Origin: a virus
DNA length: 31,141 nt
IMG/VR virus record: IMGVR_UViG_3300025840_000156
Coordinates: 1-31,141 of that record
Reading direction: 5' to 3' (one strand)
The notes beneath the pieces were generated by a model. It worked only from the letters and a program-made list of their open reading frames with translations, was not told where the DNA came from and ran no database searches. Positions 1 through 9,744 of the stretch are shown here, one piece after another (the stretch's first letter is position 1; every line of letters begins with the position of its first letter). The position numbers and the translations under genes are program-made.

Positions 1-2
1 TG

Positions 3-3000
3 TTAAAAGAATACGGTATGAAACCGGGTACTTCTACACCTGTAGGAAATCAACAAACAGGTTCTATAGTAAATAAAACATCATCATCACCTACCATACA
101 AGGTAACAAAGCAAAACCAAAACCTATTACGGTTAACAAAGTAGAAAAAGATAAATTCATTTCAGACCCACAAGGAAAACAATTAGGTAAAATAGTATCT
201 CCTGTAGGCGACAAACCAGTACCAGATGCTGTAGTGGTGCAGGACGAAAAAGGTGAATACAGTGTAGTGCAAGGTGATGAAAAAGTTATTGTTGATACTG
301 AAATGGAAGAAGGCAAATTAAAAAAATTAGCCAAAAAGAAAGGTAAAAAACTTCAAATTAAAAAAATAGGAAGTAAACTTAAAAAATTAGCAAGAAAACG
401 ATTAAAAGAAGCAGATCCAAAACTTTTTGAAATAAATTTTAATAGAAAAGAAATTGCATCAGAAGCCTTAGACATGCCAGTAAAGTGTGGTTTTGAAGCA
501 GAAACATTTTTTTATGCTGTAGAAAGTTCAAGTTCTTCTAAAGTTGAAGATATGAGCATCAGTGACATTGAATACGAATATGGTGACTTACCAGACCAAG
601 TATACGAAGACTTTGAATCTTGGTTATATGATAAAGGGCAAGACGAATACTTGTCCGACTTAGTAAGTGACAAAGTCCAAGAAGTCAAAGAAGATGAAGA
701 ATGGTTAGACGACTTTATAGACAGTTATGATGGCCCAAGTTCAGAAGCAATAGAACAGTACAAAAAAGATTTTGAAGAAAACGATCCAAAAGAATACGAA
801 AACCGTGAGGAAGATGGTTGGGAATACATGAACTGGGTCAGAGAATATGTAGAAGAAGAATACCAAGACGAATATTTGGCTTGGCTTGAGGATGCAGTCA
901 GAGAAGAATACGGCTTTGATGATGACGCCAAAGAAGCCGCAAGAAATGACTACAGTATGGAAGACTGGATATATGACACATACAGTTATATGAGCAGTTT
1001 CCTTGATGATTATGGATATGATTATAGTAGTGGTAGTGGCGATGTTGAAGGTGTTGCAGATGAATTACACAACTGGATAAAGGATAACAGTGAATTTGAT
1101 AGTTATCCGGAATCAGGAGATTACGATGATACTTACACTACAACTAGTTGGGCAGTAGAAAAAGACAGCAGTATTGACCCTGATGAAGGTACAGGAGCAG
1201 AACTTATATCACCTGTATTTGACAGTCCAAGAAAAATGCTTGAAGAAATGAGAAGTTTATTTCAATGGAGTGAAGATAACTTTGGCACTAATAATACCAC
1301 AGGTTTACATGTTACAATGAGTTGGCAAGGCGAGACCGAAAGGCTAGGTATGGAGAAGGCAGAACCAAACAAATTAAAAATGGCATTGTTATTGGGTGAC
1401 GAATACTTATTAGCACAATGGGGAAGACTTAGAAACAGTTATACAAAAAGCCAATATCAAAATTTATTAAGACATGCAGAAGATATGAAACGTGGTAATA
1501 AAGACAGTTTATTAATGTTACAAAATGAATTAAAAAAAGGCATTAGCAGAGAAAAGTTTTCAAGTATTAATTTTAAAAACCAAAAAGATAATGATAGTGA
1601 AAATGAATTAATAGAATTTAGAATAATGGGCGGTGCTGATTACCAGACAATGTATAAAAAAGTTGTTAAAACAGTTGTAAGATATGCAACCATTATGAAG
1701 GCAGGTTATGATAAAGATGCCTTCAGAAAAGATTATATAAATGCTTTGTTTAGGTTAATCCGCAAGAGCCAAGAGATAGATCCTGAAAAATTAAAAGACC
1801 TAGAAGTTCATAATCATCCTGTGATAGATTCTGCAAAAGAAATAGTTGGTAAAAAAGATTATTTTGATGTTATAAGATTTTTAAACAATTCTGTTAATTA
1901 CTTTAACGAATATGAAGAATTAATCGATTCAGAAGCAGATAAAAAATGGAAACAGAGTGTCAAAGATTATGAGAAAGGCACAGGCAGTAAAATGGATGTT
2001 GTTGAAGTTGAAGAGGGAGAGCCAATCAGAGGATATATTCAACCAGAAGCAATAGCACCCAGCAAAAGAGCACCAGCAGTATTAAAAAAATCTCAGGAAA
2101 TGTTTGGTAGGGCAGTAACACTTCTTGCAAGAGATATTGCTGACGGTAAGGCCAGAGGAATGCCTAATGCAAAAAGTATAAGAATATTCAGAGAATATGC
2201 TAACAAAATAAAATTAAACAGTAAAACTTTAGAAAAAATTGCCATCCAAAGTATGGACGACTTGAACTTTAATGGTACTGACAAAGAGAATATAGTAAGA
2301 TTAGAAAAAGGTGTACAAAGTTTATTTAGACAAGACATTATAAATAAACCAACCTTCCTAACGCCACAAGAAGTAGATGCCATACTTAAAAAGTCCTGGC
2401 AGTTTGCAATGTCTGATGATAAAAAAGATAATATTAAATTAAATAAATTTACAGAATTATTAGTAAAAGTATCTCCCTACAAAGATACAGATCAAGTACA
2501 AGATGATTTAAGACAAGTATTTAAATCAAGGCAGGAAAACGAATTTGCTAGATATATGAAAAGTGGAACATACGGAAGTAGTGGTTTATTGAAGGCAGGA
2601 AAAATTACAACTCCTGGTGCTGTTAAAGAATTACTATCCTTCCTGGAACCATATAGTGGGTATGAACATCCTACAAGTCCAGATCATCATATCAATATAA
2701 GAAGTGATGACAACTATGAAAATGTCGCACAGATGAGAATGATACAGCGAATGAGAGATCGTATGGATCATTTGCAAGATTTACAAACTGAGGACAAAGA
2801 AAAATATCAAAGCATAGTAAAGCAATTAGGATCAATTGGACAAGACTTTATAACTGCATTGAAGCCGGTAGACTTTGAAAAAGAACTTGGATTAAAAGAC
2901 AATGATGAAGATGGTAGAAATTTCCTAGGATTATCACACATGGGCGGCAGACACAGTGACCGACTCAATAAATGGAACAACACCTTAGATTCCATAGTAA

Positions 3001-6000
3001 AGATGTCTGAACCTGATCAGGACACGTGGAATTTTACAAAATCATACGATGACATAGTCTTTAGCCAGATTAATTTACCTGAATATTATAAAGCAAAAAA
3101 TCAAGATCCTGGTAATTATGAATCGTCAGAAATAAAAGCATTACTCAAGGAAAGATTTGCGGCGATTAAAAAATTCTTAACAGGATTTGATAAAATTTTC
3201 CAAAAGGAAGGTTTCCTAGATTTAAAATCCGAAATTAAAAATAAAAATCAACTGGACAAACGCAACAAAGATTTTGAAAAGAATATCAGAGGCTCTGAAA
3301 AAACTAAATTTAACATACCAGCACACAGTTGGGTATATATAGATAAAGAATTTTTAGATACTATCACAGATGAAGACTACAGTGACAGAGAGGCATACCT
3401 AGAAAATCATTTAGAACATTTTAATGAAGAACTAAACACAGGCAAGGTTTATGTAATTGCCGCAAGTCATTTTGGTGATGCCGAAGATGCCACAAACGGT
3501 TTAGAACTTATTGATACATTTGAAAAAAATAAAAACTATTATCATTCTTGGAGAAGAACTGGTTATAACAAAGTACTCAGCAAATTTAAACAAACGTATG
3601 GAATATCCTGGAGAGAATTAACTGGTGAAAGAGTAGCAGATAAAACATTAATACAGGGTGACGGTGATGTATATCAAAAATTAAAAGAAATTGGCATTGC
3701 AGTCACACACAAAGGCGACAGTAGAAAAGGTATGGACGGTGTACAAGATTTAGTTCCAGATAATGAAACAGAAAATCCAAGAAGTGGCGAACCACTTAAC
3801 AGAAGTAGCAGTATGAGTTGGGAAAGCATCAATGATGATGCTGAAGAAAAACGTTTTAACGCATTTGATTGGAGTGTATATCCTGAACAAATGAAAGGGT
3901 TAGTTGCCAAAGAAATGAAAGACAAAATAAGTAGTTTTGGCAGTTTCCAAGTAGCATTAGATAACATACTTAAAAGAGTATTAGACGGTGATACAGGTAT
4001 TGAAATAGGCCCTAACAAAAATACCATAATAAAAGCGGCTGGTGTAGAAGGCTACACAAAAGAAAATTCATTAAAAATAGGTTTTGAAACTGATTGGATA
4101 AATCTAGCAGATCATTTAGGTATAGAACTTGGTGTTAATAACCAAGGTGCAGAACTGTTAAAGAAAACATATAACATGTATGATGAAAACACCCAAGGTA
4201 ACTTTGCCGCAGATGGTGTCGGTATAGAAAGGTGGTTAGATGCTGTACAAAAATCCAAAGAATATATACAAAAAAATTATACTGTAAGTGGTGGAAATTA
4301 TTTTAGAGACAATGATTATGTTGGTGGCAGATTAGGCGGACCTGATAGTGCAGAAAAAACAATATCAACCCCACCAGAAAAAGAATTTAATTCAGATTAC
4401 GATTTAGCAAGAAACCGTTGGCCTAAGTTTGATGAAATGATGCGAAATGGTATGCAGAATTATTTGGCAAGAGGGCATGTAAATGACCTAGTAGGATTTT
4501 TAAATAATGCAAGTAATGACAGACGTTTTCAAAATGCAGTATTAGATACACTTGCAAATACACCAGATAGTGGTATGGGTGCTTTCGATGACTTTCAATC
4601 TGTATTAGCATCAGCAAGGATGAATATGTCAAGACAAGGACAACAAGAAAGCATGATAAATAGTAATATGTCCAGTATATTTGAAAAATTTGAAACTCTA
4701 TCTTTAGAAAAACAATTAGAAGTTTTATCTAAGATTGATACTAAAAAGATAGATGAGGCATATAAAAAAATAAAAACAGTTAGAGCCTCTGATCCTAAAC
4801 CTAAACTAAGTAAACCTACAACTGGTAGAGAACAACCTCATCCTTATACTGGCATGTTAGTTGGCAGTAAGAACAACAACGTAGGAGAAAGTGTACCTGA
4901 TAATACAAAGATAAGAATGTTAAATCATTTACTATCAGATAAAATGCCTGCAAATGATATTAAAAAACAAATGGATGCCTTTTTTGCTTTACCTGACCCT
5001 AAAATGATTAAAGCCTTTAGAGACAGACGTGCTACGGGCGGAGACGATGCATGTTTAAGACCTATATTAAGAAGTTTTATAAAAAGACAAATGGCTGATA
5101 CACAGCAAAAGTTTATTAATTTAAATGAATCTAAACTTAACGAATTGAAACCAACATCCGGATATACTAATACTCCGGAGCCTGACGATAATAAATTTAT
5201 AATTATAGATAAACAGGGTAAAGAAGTAAAAATAGGTTCTAATATAGGTAATGCAAAAATTATAGGCATAGTACCTCCAAGCAGTAATAATCCTGCCGTA
5301 ATAATAACAACAAAAGGAAACCTACCAGTCCCTAATAAATTTGGACTAACAATAGTGCATAGGTCATATAAACAACAAGAACTACCTTTACCTAAGCCAG
5401 AACCTACCCAATTGGAATTACCTGGTATGAATATAAAGCAGGAAGAATCCTTAAAAGAATATGAAGATCTAGAAGCAGAAAAAGAAAAGATACAAGATAT
5501 AGTAAGTAAATTAGATATAGAGGACGAAAAAGACAGAGAACTCATAGATCAAATCTGGAGAATACTTAACGCAGATCATATACAATCTGTAATTGGTAAA
5601 CTAGTTGTTAAGCCTATTGCTGATGAAACAGCAATGAATAAAGAAGCGGCAACTAAGGTATTAACACAGGTAATATACCAAATAGAAAGCAGTTACGATA
5701 AAATTAAAGAGTTTTTAGATGACTTAGAAAAAACAGGCTCTGCTTATGATGTTGATGCATTAAAGCAACCCATAAATAGTTTATCCAATATATTTAAATC
5801 CGATGTAGGATACACAGTATTCAAAACACTATTACCTTATGGAGTAGGTTCAAACAAAAAAGGACCTGGAGAATTTGCTTTAGCAATGTTAAGTGATAGG
5901 GTACAATTAAGTGACACTACAGGAGATGTTGTTATAGACGGAGAACTAGTTGAAGTTAAAGCAAGTAAAAGTGAAACTAGCTCAGGCGGCGGTAGACTAG

Positions 6001-6503
6001 GAATGGGAGGCATGCCGCAACTAAAAGCAAGAGATATTTTGTTAAGATATAGAGATACTATACCCACAGTTGCTTCTCATTTAGAGGATGAAGGAAATAA
6101 AACATTAGGTATAAGTAAATTTGTATCACACTTAAATCAAGATCTTCCTGTAGGAGATAAAAGAAGATATGAAATCACAAAGGAATTCTATAAAGATCTT
6201 TTTATACCAGCATCAGTGGAAAAAATTGCAAAAGCATTTCAAAATTCAGACAGTGATTTAGAAATTGCATTGCAATATGCAGGAGCCAACTATGTTGACT
6301 ATTTAACAAAAGGAAAATTTGAAGCATTATTGGCCATAGATATGTATACAGGTAAAACAGCATATCTATCAAACGAAGAAGAGTTTATGGATTTCCAAAA
6401 GGGACCACATTCTGGCGCAATGGGTATCAGTGTAGTACCTTCAAATTCTGGACCAACAGAATCTTTTGTACAGATGACATTTATAAAAAAGGGGAAAATA
6501 TGA
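3..6503 (+). CDS. Giant phage protein: amidoligase-like N-terminal region and PD-(D/E)XK-like C-terminal region (5' partial)
   Basis: The reading frame is open back to the window edge, so the start is probably outside; the first ATG inside is at 18 and has no clear ribosome binding site. About 2160 residues are visible (numbered from that ATG). Residues 101-131 are a Lys/Arg-rich stretch. The segments CGFEAETFF (157-165), GAELISP (393-399), GLHVTMSW (429-436) and IEFRIMGG (532-539) follow the order of the amidoligase_2 fold (glutamine-synthetase-like ATP-dependent ligases: GxEiE, E.isPv, GlHVh, iEfR). A very acidic Asp/Glu/Tyr-rich insertion of about 200 residues separates the first two. Near the C-terminus, E1952, D1970 and E1979-V-K1981 fit a PD-(D/E)XK nuclease core. 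The roughly 1400 residues between are unrecognised. It overlaps the next gene by 4 nt (ATGA). The size suggests a virion or injected protein; both domain calls are motif-level only. Confidence 0.75.
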   Translation, partial: LKEYGMKPGTSTPVGNQQTGSIVNKTSSSPTIQGNKAKPKPITVNKVEKDKFISDPQGKQLGKIVSPVGDKPVPDAVVVQDEKGEYSVVQGDEKVIVDTEMEEGKLKKLAKKKGKKLQIKKIGSKLKKLARKRLKEADPKLFEINFNRKEIASEALDMPVKCGFEAETFFYAVESSSSSKVEDMSISDIEYEYGDLPDQVYEDFESWLYDKGQDEYLSDLVSDKVQEVKEDEEWLDDFIDSYDGPSSEAIEQYKKDFEENDPKEYENREEDGWEYMNWVREYVEEEYQDEYLAWLEDAVREEYGFDDDAKEAARNDYSMEDWIYDTYSYMSSFLDDYGYDYSSGSGDVEGVADELHNWIKDNSEFDSYPESGDYDDTYTTTSWAVEKDSSIDPDEGTGAELISPVFDSPRKMLEEMRSLFQWSEDNFGTNNTTGLHVTMSWQGETERLGMEKAEPNKLKMALLLGDEYLLAQWGRLRNSYTKSQYQNLLRHAEDMKRGNKDSLLMLQNELKKGISREKFSSINFKNQKDNDSENELIEFRIMGGADYQTMYKKVVKTVVRYATIMKAGYDKDAFRKDYINALFRLIRKSQEIDPEKLKDLEVHNHPVIDSAKEIVGKKDYFDVIRFLNNSVNYFNEYEELIDSEADKKWKQSVKDYEKGTGSKMDVVEVEEGEPIRGYIQPEAIAPSKRAPAVLKKSQEMFGRAVTLLARDIADGKARGMPNAKSIRIFREYANKIKLNSKTLEKIAIQSMDDLNFNGTDKENIVRLEKGVQSLFRQDIINKPTFLTPQEVDAILKKSWQFAMSDDKKDNIKLNKFTELLVKVSPYKDTDQVQDDLRQVFKSRQENEFARYMKSGTYGSSGLLKAGKITTPGAVKELLSFLEPYSGYEHPTSPDHHINIRSDDNYENVAQMRMIQRMRDRMDHLQDLQTEDKEKYQSIVKQLGSIGQDFITALKPVDFEKELGLKDNDEDGRNFLGLSHMGGRHSDRLNKWNNTLDSIVKMSEPDQDTWNFTKSYDDIVFSQINLPEYYKAKNQDPGNYESSEIKALLKERFAAIKKFLTGFDKIFQKEGFLDLKSEIKNKNQLDKRNKDFEKNIRGSEKTKFNIPAHSWVYIDKEFLDTITDEDYSDREAYLENHLEHFNEELNTGKVYVIAASHFGDAEDATNGLELIDTFEKNKNYYHSWRRTGYNKVLSKFKQTYGISWRELTGERVADKTLIQGDGDVYQKLKEIGIAVTHKGDSRKGMDGVQDLVPDNETENPRSGEPLNRSSSMSWESINDDAEEKRFNAFDWSVYPEQMKGLVAKEMKDKISSFGSFQVALDNILKRVLDGDTGIEIGPNKNTIIKAAGVEGYTKENSLKIGFETDWINLADHLGIELGVNNQGAELLKKTYNMYDENTQGNFAADGVGIERWLDAVQKSKEYIQKNYTVSGGNYFRDNDYVGGRLGGPDSAEKTISTPPEKEFNSDYDLARNRWPKFDEMMRNGMQNYLARGHVNDLVGFLNNASNDRRFQNAVLDTLANTPDSGMGAFDDFQSVLASARMNMSRQGQQESMINSNMSSIFEKFETLSLEKQLEVLSKIDTKKIDEAYKKIKTVRASDPKPKLSKPTTGREQPHPYTGMLVGSKNNNVGESVPDNTKIRMLNHLLSDKMPANDIKKQMDAFFALPDPKMIKAFRDRRATGGDDACLRPILRSFIKRQMADTQQKFINLNESKLNELKPTSGYTNTPEPDDNKFIIIDKQGKEVKIGSNIGNAKIIGIVPPSSNNPAVIITTKGNLPVPNKFGLTIVHRSYKQQELPLPKPEPTQLELPGMNIKQEESLKEYEDLEAEKEKIQDIVSKLDIEDEKDRELIDQIWRILNADHIQSVIGKLVVKPIADETAMNKEAATKVLTQVIYQIESSYDKIKEFLDDLEKTGSAYDVDALKQPINSLSNIFKSDVGYTVFKTLLPYGVGSNKKGPGEFALAMLSDRVQLSDTTGDVVIDGELVEVKASKSETSSGGGRLGMGGMPQLKARDILLRYRDTIPTVASHLEDEGNKTLGISKFVSHLNQDLPVGDKRRYEITKEFYKDLFIPASVEKIAKAFQNSDSDLEIALQYAGANYVDYLTKGKFEALLAIDMYTGKTAYLSNEEEFMDFQKGPHSGAMGISVVPSNSGPTESFVQMTFIKKGKI

Positions 6504-7336
6504 AAATAAATGATTTAAAAGAAAATTATACCCTCCCCGGTTTATCATATGACAAATATGGTATGCCTGACTATAACCCTTATTTAGAAATAATATCAAA
6601 GGCTTTTAAGGAAAAGTCTTTTGGAAAAGTACAAATACAAAGATTTTTAGAAGATAAATTAGGAATAAGAGCAAGACTTGCCAGAGAACTTATACAAAAA
6701 TGGGAAAAAGTAAATAAAGAAAAAATACCTATGAAACTAAATGCAGAAGCCGGAGGCGGTGGTGGCGGTGCCGGAGGCGGTGGTGCTGGTGGCGGTGGAG
6801 CCGCAGGTGGCACAGGCGGAGCAACTGGTGGAGCAACAGGTGGAACAAGTTCAGGTGGAGACGGAGGGTCTGCAGATAGTGGTAGCACCGGAGATAGTGA
6901 TACTACATCCTCCGATTCCACTCCTAGTGATGCACCTACTATGGATGCCCCTAGAGGTTATGCTTTTTTAGGTAGTATGATGCCTACAAAAAAGAAAAAG
7001 AAAAAGAAGAAAAAGAAATCTAAAATAAAATTTGGTGATGGTATCTACGAAAACGTAGAACAAATGGAAGATAAGTTATTTGATTTAAAATATGCTTTAC
7101 AATCAGCAAGAGCAGAAACTAAAAATATAAAATATGCAGATATGCATATGGATATAATTAGTAAAGTTTCTAATATTGCAGAGGAAAACGGCATTAACCT
7201 AGATCAATATAATATAAATCAAGTTTATAGAGCAAAAAATAATTTAGAAAGTGCTATCTATCAATTAGAAGAAGACTTTGAAGAAGCAATTAGAGAATTG
7301 CAAAACGCAATAGATATGTACGATGAGGATAAGTAA
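6500..7336 (+). CDS. Hypothetical phage protein with Gly-rich linker and poly-Lys tract
   Basis: A 278-aa protein not recognised as a known family. Residues 1-80 are a folded-looking, charged domain. They are followed by about 50 residues of almost pure Gly/Ala/Thr/Ser, then an acidic Ser/Asp/Thr stretch, then the segment GYAFLGSMMP followed by ten consecutive lysines, and finally a helical, coiled-coil-like C-terminal domain rich in Glu, Asn and Ala. The Gly tract is much more GC-rich than its surroundings. The start overlaps the upstream stop as ATGA, so translation is probably coupled. The 3' end overlaps the superoxide dismutase gene by 14 nt. Two domains joined by a flexible linker and a basic patch could suit a virion, DNA-binding or scaffold-type protein, but this is inference. 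Confidence 0.8.
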   Translation: MKINDLKENYTLPGLSYDKYGMPDYNPYLEIISKAFKEKSFGKVQIQRFLEDKLGIRARLARELIQKWEKVNKEKIPMKLNAEAGGGGGGAGGGGAGGGGAAGGTGGATGGATGGTSSGGDGGSADSGSTGDSDTTSSDSTPSDAPTMDAPRGYAFLGSMMPTKKKKKKKKKKSKIKFGDGIYENVEQMEDKLFDLKYALQSARAETKNIKYADMHMDIISKVSNIAEENGINLDQYNINQVYRAKNNLESAIYQLEEDFEEAIRELQNAIDMYDEDK

Positions 7337-8705
7337 AATTGTAGAGCAAGCCATGCCTTGCCCAAAAACAAAGTCTAGAGGTTGCCAATGTGATAGAATT
7401 AATACTATCAAAGAAGCAGAAGAAGTTATAAAAGCAATAGTACAACTAGAGCACACTATAGGTGATGTTCAAGGTGCTGTAAAGTTTAAACAAAAACCCG
7501 GCCAACCCACAATAATAAAAGGTATAGTAAAAGGTCTAACACCAGGCAAACATGGCTTTCACATACACGAGTTTGGTGATTTAAGTAAAGGCTGTGAATC
7601 AGCAGGTGCCCATTACAATCCAGACGGTGTAGAACATGGCAGTTTAGAGCAAGGGCATGTAGGTGACTTAGGAAATATCGTAGCAGATCAATCTGGAACT
7701 GCAAGATTTCAAATAAAGGCAGAAAGGGTAGAACTTTCAGACGTAGTAGGTAGAGCAATAGTTATCCACGCAAACGAAGATGATTTAGGCAAAGGTGGTG
7801 ACGAAGAAAGTTTAAAAACAGGTAATGCTGGTGACAGAGTAGGCTGTGGTGTTATAAGGTTGAGAGAAGTTGTAGAGGAAGATTATCAAAGAGGTGTAAG
7901 TGATAAACATTTTGATAGAAATCAATTACCACAGATAAGAAGAGATCATATTAAAAAATCTAAATTCAAACATAAAGAAGGCAAAATAAGTATAGATAAA
8001 ATCAAACCCGTTCAATCTCAACGTGTAAAAGGATTAAGTAAAAAAGCAGAAGACGTGTTTTTAAACAATGAGGATAGGCCATTTATTGTAGACAGAAAAG
8101 GATATTTAATAAATGGACATCATAGATATGATGCGGCTTATATGTTAGGTATAAAACGTGCCCCTGCAATAATGATAGATGCAGATATAGAAGATGTGAT
8201 GAAACATTTTTCTCATACAAGTAGTGATGTAGAAATAATGGACGAAAATTATTTTAAAAAATTACTACAAGAAAAAATGGATAATGTTATATATAAGAAC
8301 TTTGGACGTGATCAATCAATTGAAAAACAAATAAATCCAAAAGAGCCACAAGAAGCCTGGGACGCCTATACCGGAGATTATCTTCCATTTTATTTTAGCA
8401 ATGGTATGAAACTAAACTTAATGGACGAAGATTACGATCCTAATTATGATGTTTGGGTATTTACTGATTTGAATGGTAATGAAACAAAAGGCGAAAAAGC
8501 AAAAGATCTTTACAACTTGTTGCAAGATATGACGCAGATACCTATAGAAGAAGCAACAAGTTCTCCAGGCAGAGTAAAACGTGCAGGTGCCAGTTGCAAA
8601 GGTTCAGTCACAGACTTACGAGCTAAAGCAAAAAAATACAGCGGTGAAAAGGGCAAAATGTATCACTGGTGTGCCAACATGAAGTCTGGTAAGAAAAAAT
8701 CCTAA
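7323..8705 (+). CDS. Cu/Zn superoxide dismutase fused to a ParB-like domain
   Basis: A 460-aa protein. Residues 38-180 are a complete Cu/Zn superoxide dismutase (2 superoxide + 2 H+ to H2O2 + O2). Copper and zinc ligands align with the SOD1 family: H80 and H82 (GFHIHEFGD), H97, H105, H112, D115 and H149. The disulphide pair is C91/C175 and the active-site Arg is R172. There is no signal peptide, unlike most bacterial SodC. Residues about 220-290 match a ParB/sulfiredoxin-like fold with GHHRYDAA at 265-272. The last 48 residues (413-460) form a basic Cys-containing module (RVKRAGASC ... MYHWCANMK), which I recall at the C-termini of other marine T4-like phage proteins. It overlaps the upstream gene by 14 nt. 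An alternative start is M11. The SOD call is firm; the job of the fusion is unknown. It could protect incoming DNA or virions from oxidative damage. Confidence 0.9.
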   Translation: MRISKIVEQAMPCPKTKSRGCQCDRINTIKEAEEVIKAIVQLEHTIGDVQGAVKFKQKPGQPTIIKGIVKGLTPGKHGFHIHEFGDLSKGCESAGAHYNPDGVEHGSLEQGHVGDLGNIVADQSGTARFQIKAERVELSDVVGRAIVIHANEDDLGKGGDEESLKTGNAGDRVGCGVIRLREVVEEDYQRGVSDKHFDRNQLPQIRRDHIKKSKFKHKEGKISIDKIKPVQSQRVKGLSKKAEDVFLNNEDRPFIVDRKGYLINGHHRYDAAYMLGIKRAPAIMIDADIEDVMKHFSHTSSDVEIMDENYFKKLLQEKMDNVIYKNFGRDQSIEKQINPKEPQEAWDAYTGDYLPFYFSNGMKLNLMDEDYDPNYDVWVFTDLNGNETKGEKAKDLYNLLQDMTQIPIEEATSSPGRVKRAGASCKGSVTDLRAKAKKYSGEKGKMYHWCANMKSGKKKS

Positions 8706-8712
8706 ATAAATA
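8705..8712 (+). promoter_or_regulatory. T4-type late promoter (AATAAATA), leaderless geometry
   Basis: AATAAATA overlaps the last base of the upstream stop codon and is followed by exactly 5 nt (gtcgt) and the ATG at 8718. No Shine-Dalgarno sequence is present. With the T4 convention (octamer at -13 to -6) the start site falls on the A of the ATG. Confidence 0.65.
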
Positions 8713-8717
8713 GTCGT

Positions 8718-9740
8718 ATGTCGGACGAAGAAAAAATTTATATAGATGACGCTTTAGACTATACAGGGCAATCTTGGGTAGACAAAGTATTATTACATCA
8801 AACAGGTAAATTAGAAAACAAAGAAGAACACCCTGATGATACTCTACAGAAAATATTTCAAACAATCACATTAAATCATCTACAAAATGTAGGTGCTGAT
8901 AAACCAGTAAAATTATCTCAATATTCTGATTATTCAAATCAATATAAATGGTATCCTTCTGATACTGAAGATCAATTTAAAAAACATTGGGACGACCCTG
9001 ATACTAGAGGTATACTTTATAAATATGGCTGGGCAGATAAAAACGGAAAACCAACACCTGTATATTATGAATTGAACGAGTTCGGATTTAGATGTAAAAA
9101 TTTTAGTGATAAAGATGGTATTTTATTTTTAGGTTGTAGTTTAACATTTGGTGTAGGAGTAAGACGAGAAGATACTTGGACACAATTAGTTGCAGATCAT
9201 TTTGAATTAGAGAATTGGAACTTAGGAATGCCAGGAAGAGGGTTAGATACTATTGCATTATATTGTAGATTATTTTTAAAAAATTTAATACCTAATATAA
9301 AAGCAATTTGTATTTATATGCCACCTCCAGGTAGAAAAAGTATTTTTATGGATACTAAATTAAAAGGACCAAGTGAAAAAAATACAGCACCGCTAGAACT
9401 CGCACATCTCAACGGTATGGAATGGAAAAATGATGTCTATTGGGATAAACCTTTACCTAGGCCTATACATAAAGATTTTTTAAGAAATATTGTATCCGAA
9501 AAAGATATATTTTTAAATTGGTTGTGGAAAAGAGAAAATACCTTTTATAACGAACTGTCATCAGTTGCATTAATAAAAACAATAGCAGACGAAAGAAAAA
9601 TACCTTTAGTAATTTTAAATAAATTTGATGATATTTTTCAAGACCATAAAGATTTAGGAAGAGATTTACTACACCCTGGAATTAATAATCATAAAGCACT
9701 TAGTGAAAAATTTATACTAAACTTAGATCTTGATAAATAA
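8718..9740 (+). CDS. SGNH/GDSL-type hydrolase (copy 1)
   Basis: A 340-aa protein with an SGNH-hydrolase core after a roughly 130-residue N-terminal extension. Block I is FLGCSLTFGVGV with nucleophile S141 (GCS in place of the usual GDS). Block II is WNLGMPGRG with G170. Block V is RDLLHPG with D316 and H319, the Asp-His of the catalytic triad. Such enzymes hydrolyse esters, often acetyl groups on sugars or lipids; the substrate here is unknown. No signal peptide or membrane helix is seen. It is paralogous to the gene at 9887: both share the block I context, the NLG block and the C-terminal LDK ending. It has its own late promoter 5 nt before the ATG and no ribosome binding site. It probably acts in late infection, on virion or host-surface glycans (inference). 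Confidence 0.8.
   Translation: MSDEEKIYIDDALDYTGQSWVDKVLLHQTGKLENKEEHPDDTLQKIFQTITLNHLQNVGADKPVKLSQYSDYSNQYKWYPSDTEDQFKKHWDDPDTRGILYKYGWADKNGKPTPVYYELNEFGFRCKNFSDKDGILFLGCSLTFGVGVRREDTWTQLVADHFELENWNLGMPGRGLDTIALYCRLFLKNLIPNIKAICIYMPPPGRKSIFMDTKLKGPSEKNTAPLELAHLNGMEWKNDVYWDKPLPRPIHKDFLRNIVSEKDIFLNWLWKRENTFYNELSSVALIKTIADERKIPLVILNKFDDIFQDHKDLGRDLLHPGINNHKALSEKFILNLDLDK
9732..9739 (+). promoter_or_regulatory. T4-type late promoter (GATAAATA), leaderless geometry
   Basis: The octamer lies inside the last codons (Asp-Lys-stop) of the SGNH hydrolase gene. It is followed by 5 nt (atagt) and the ATG at 9745, with no Shine-Dalgarno sequence. Confidence 0.6.
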
Positions 9741-9744
9741 TAGT

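Noticed and set aside
6580-6971. ORFs in other frames across the Gly-rich tract (Pro-rich minus-strand, Val/Glu-rich plus-strand)
   Set aside because: They are products of the GC-rich repeat codons of the real 278-aa gene; there are no start signals, and composition follows the tract.
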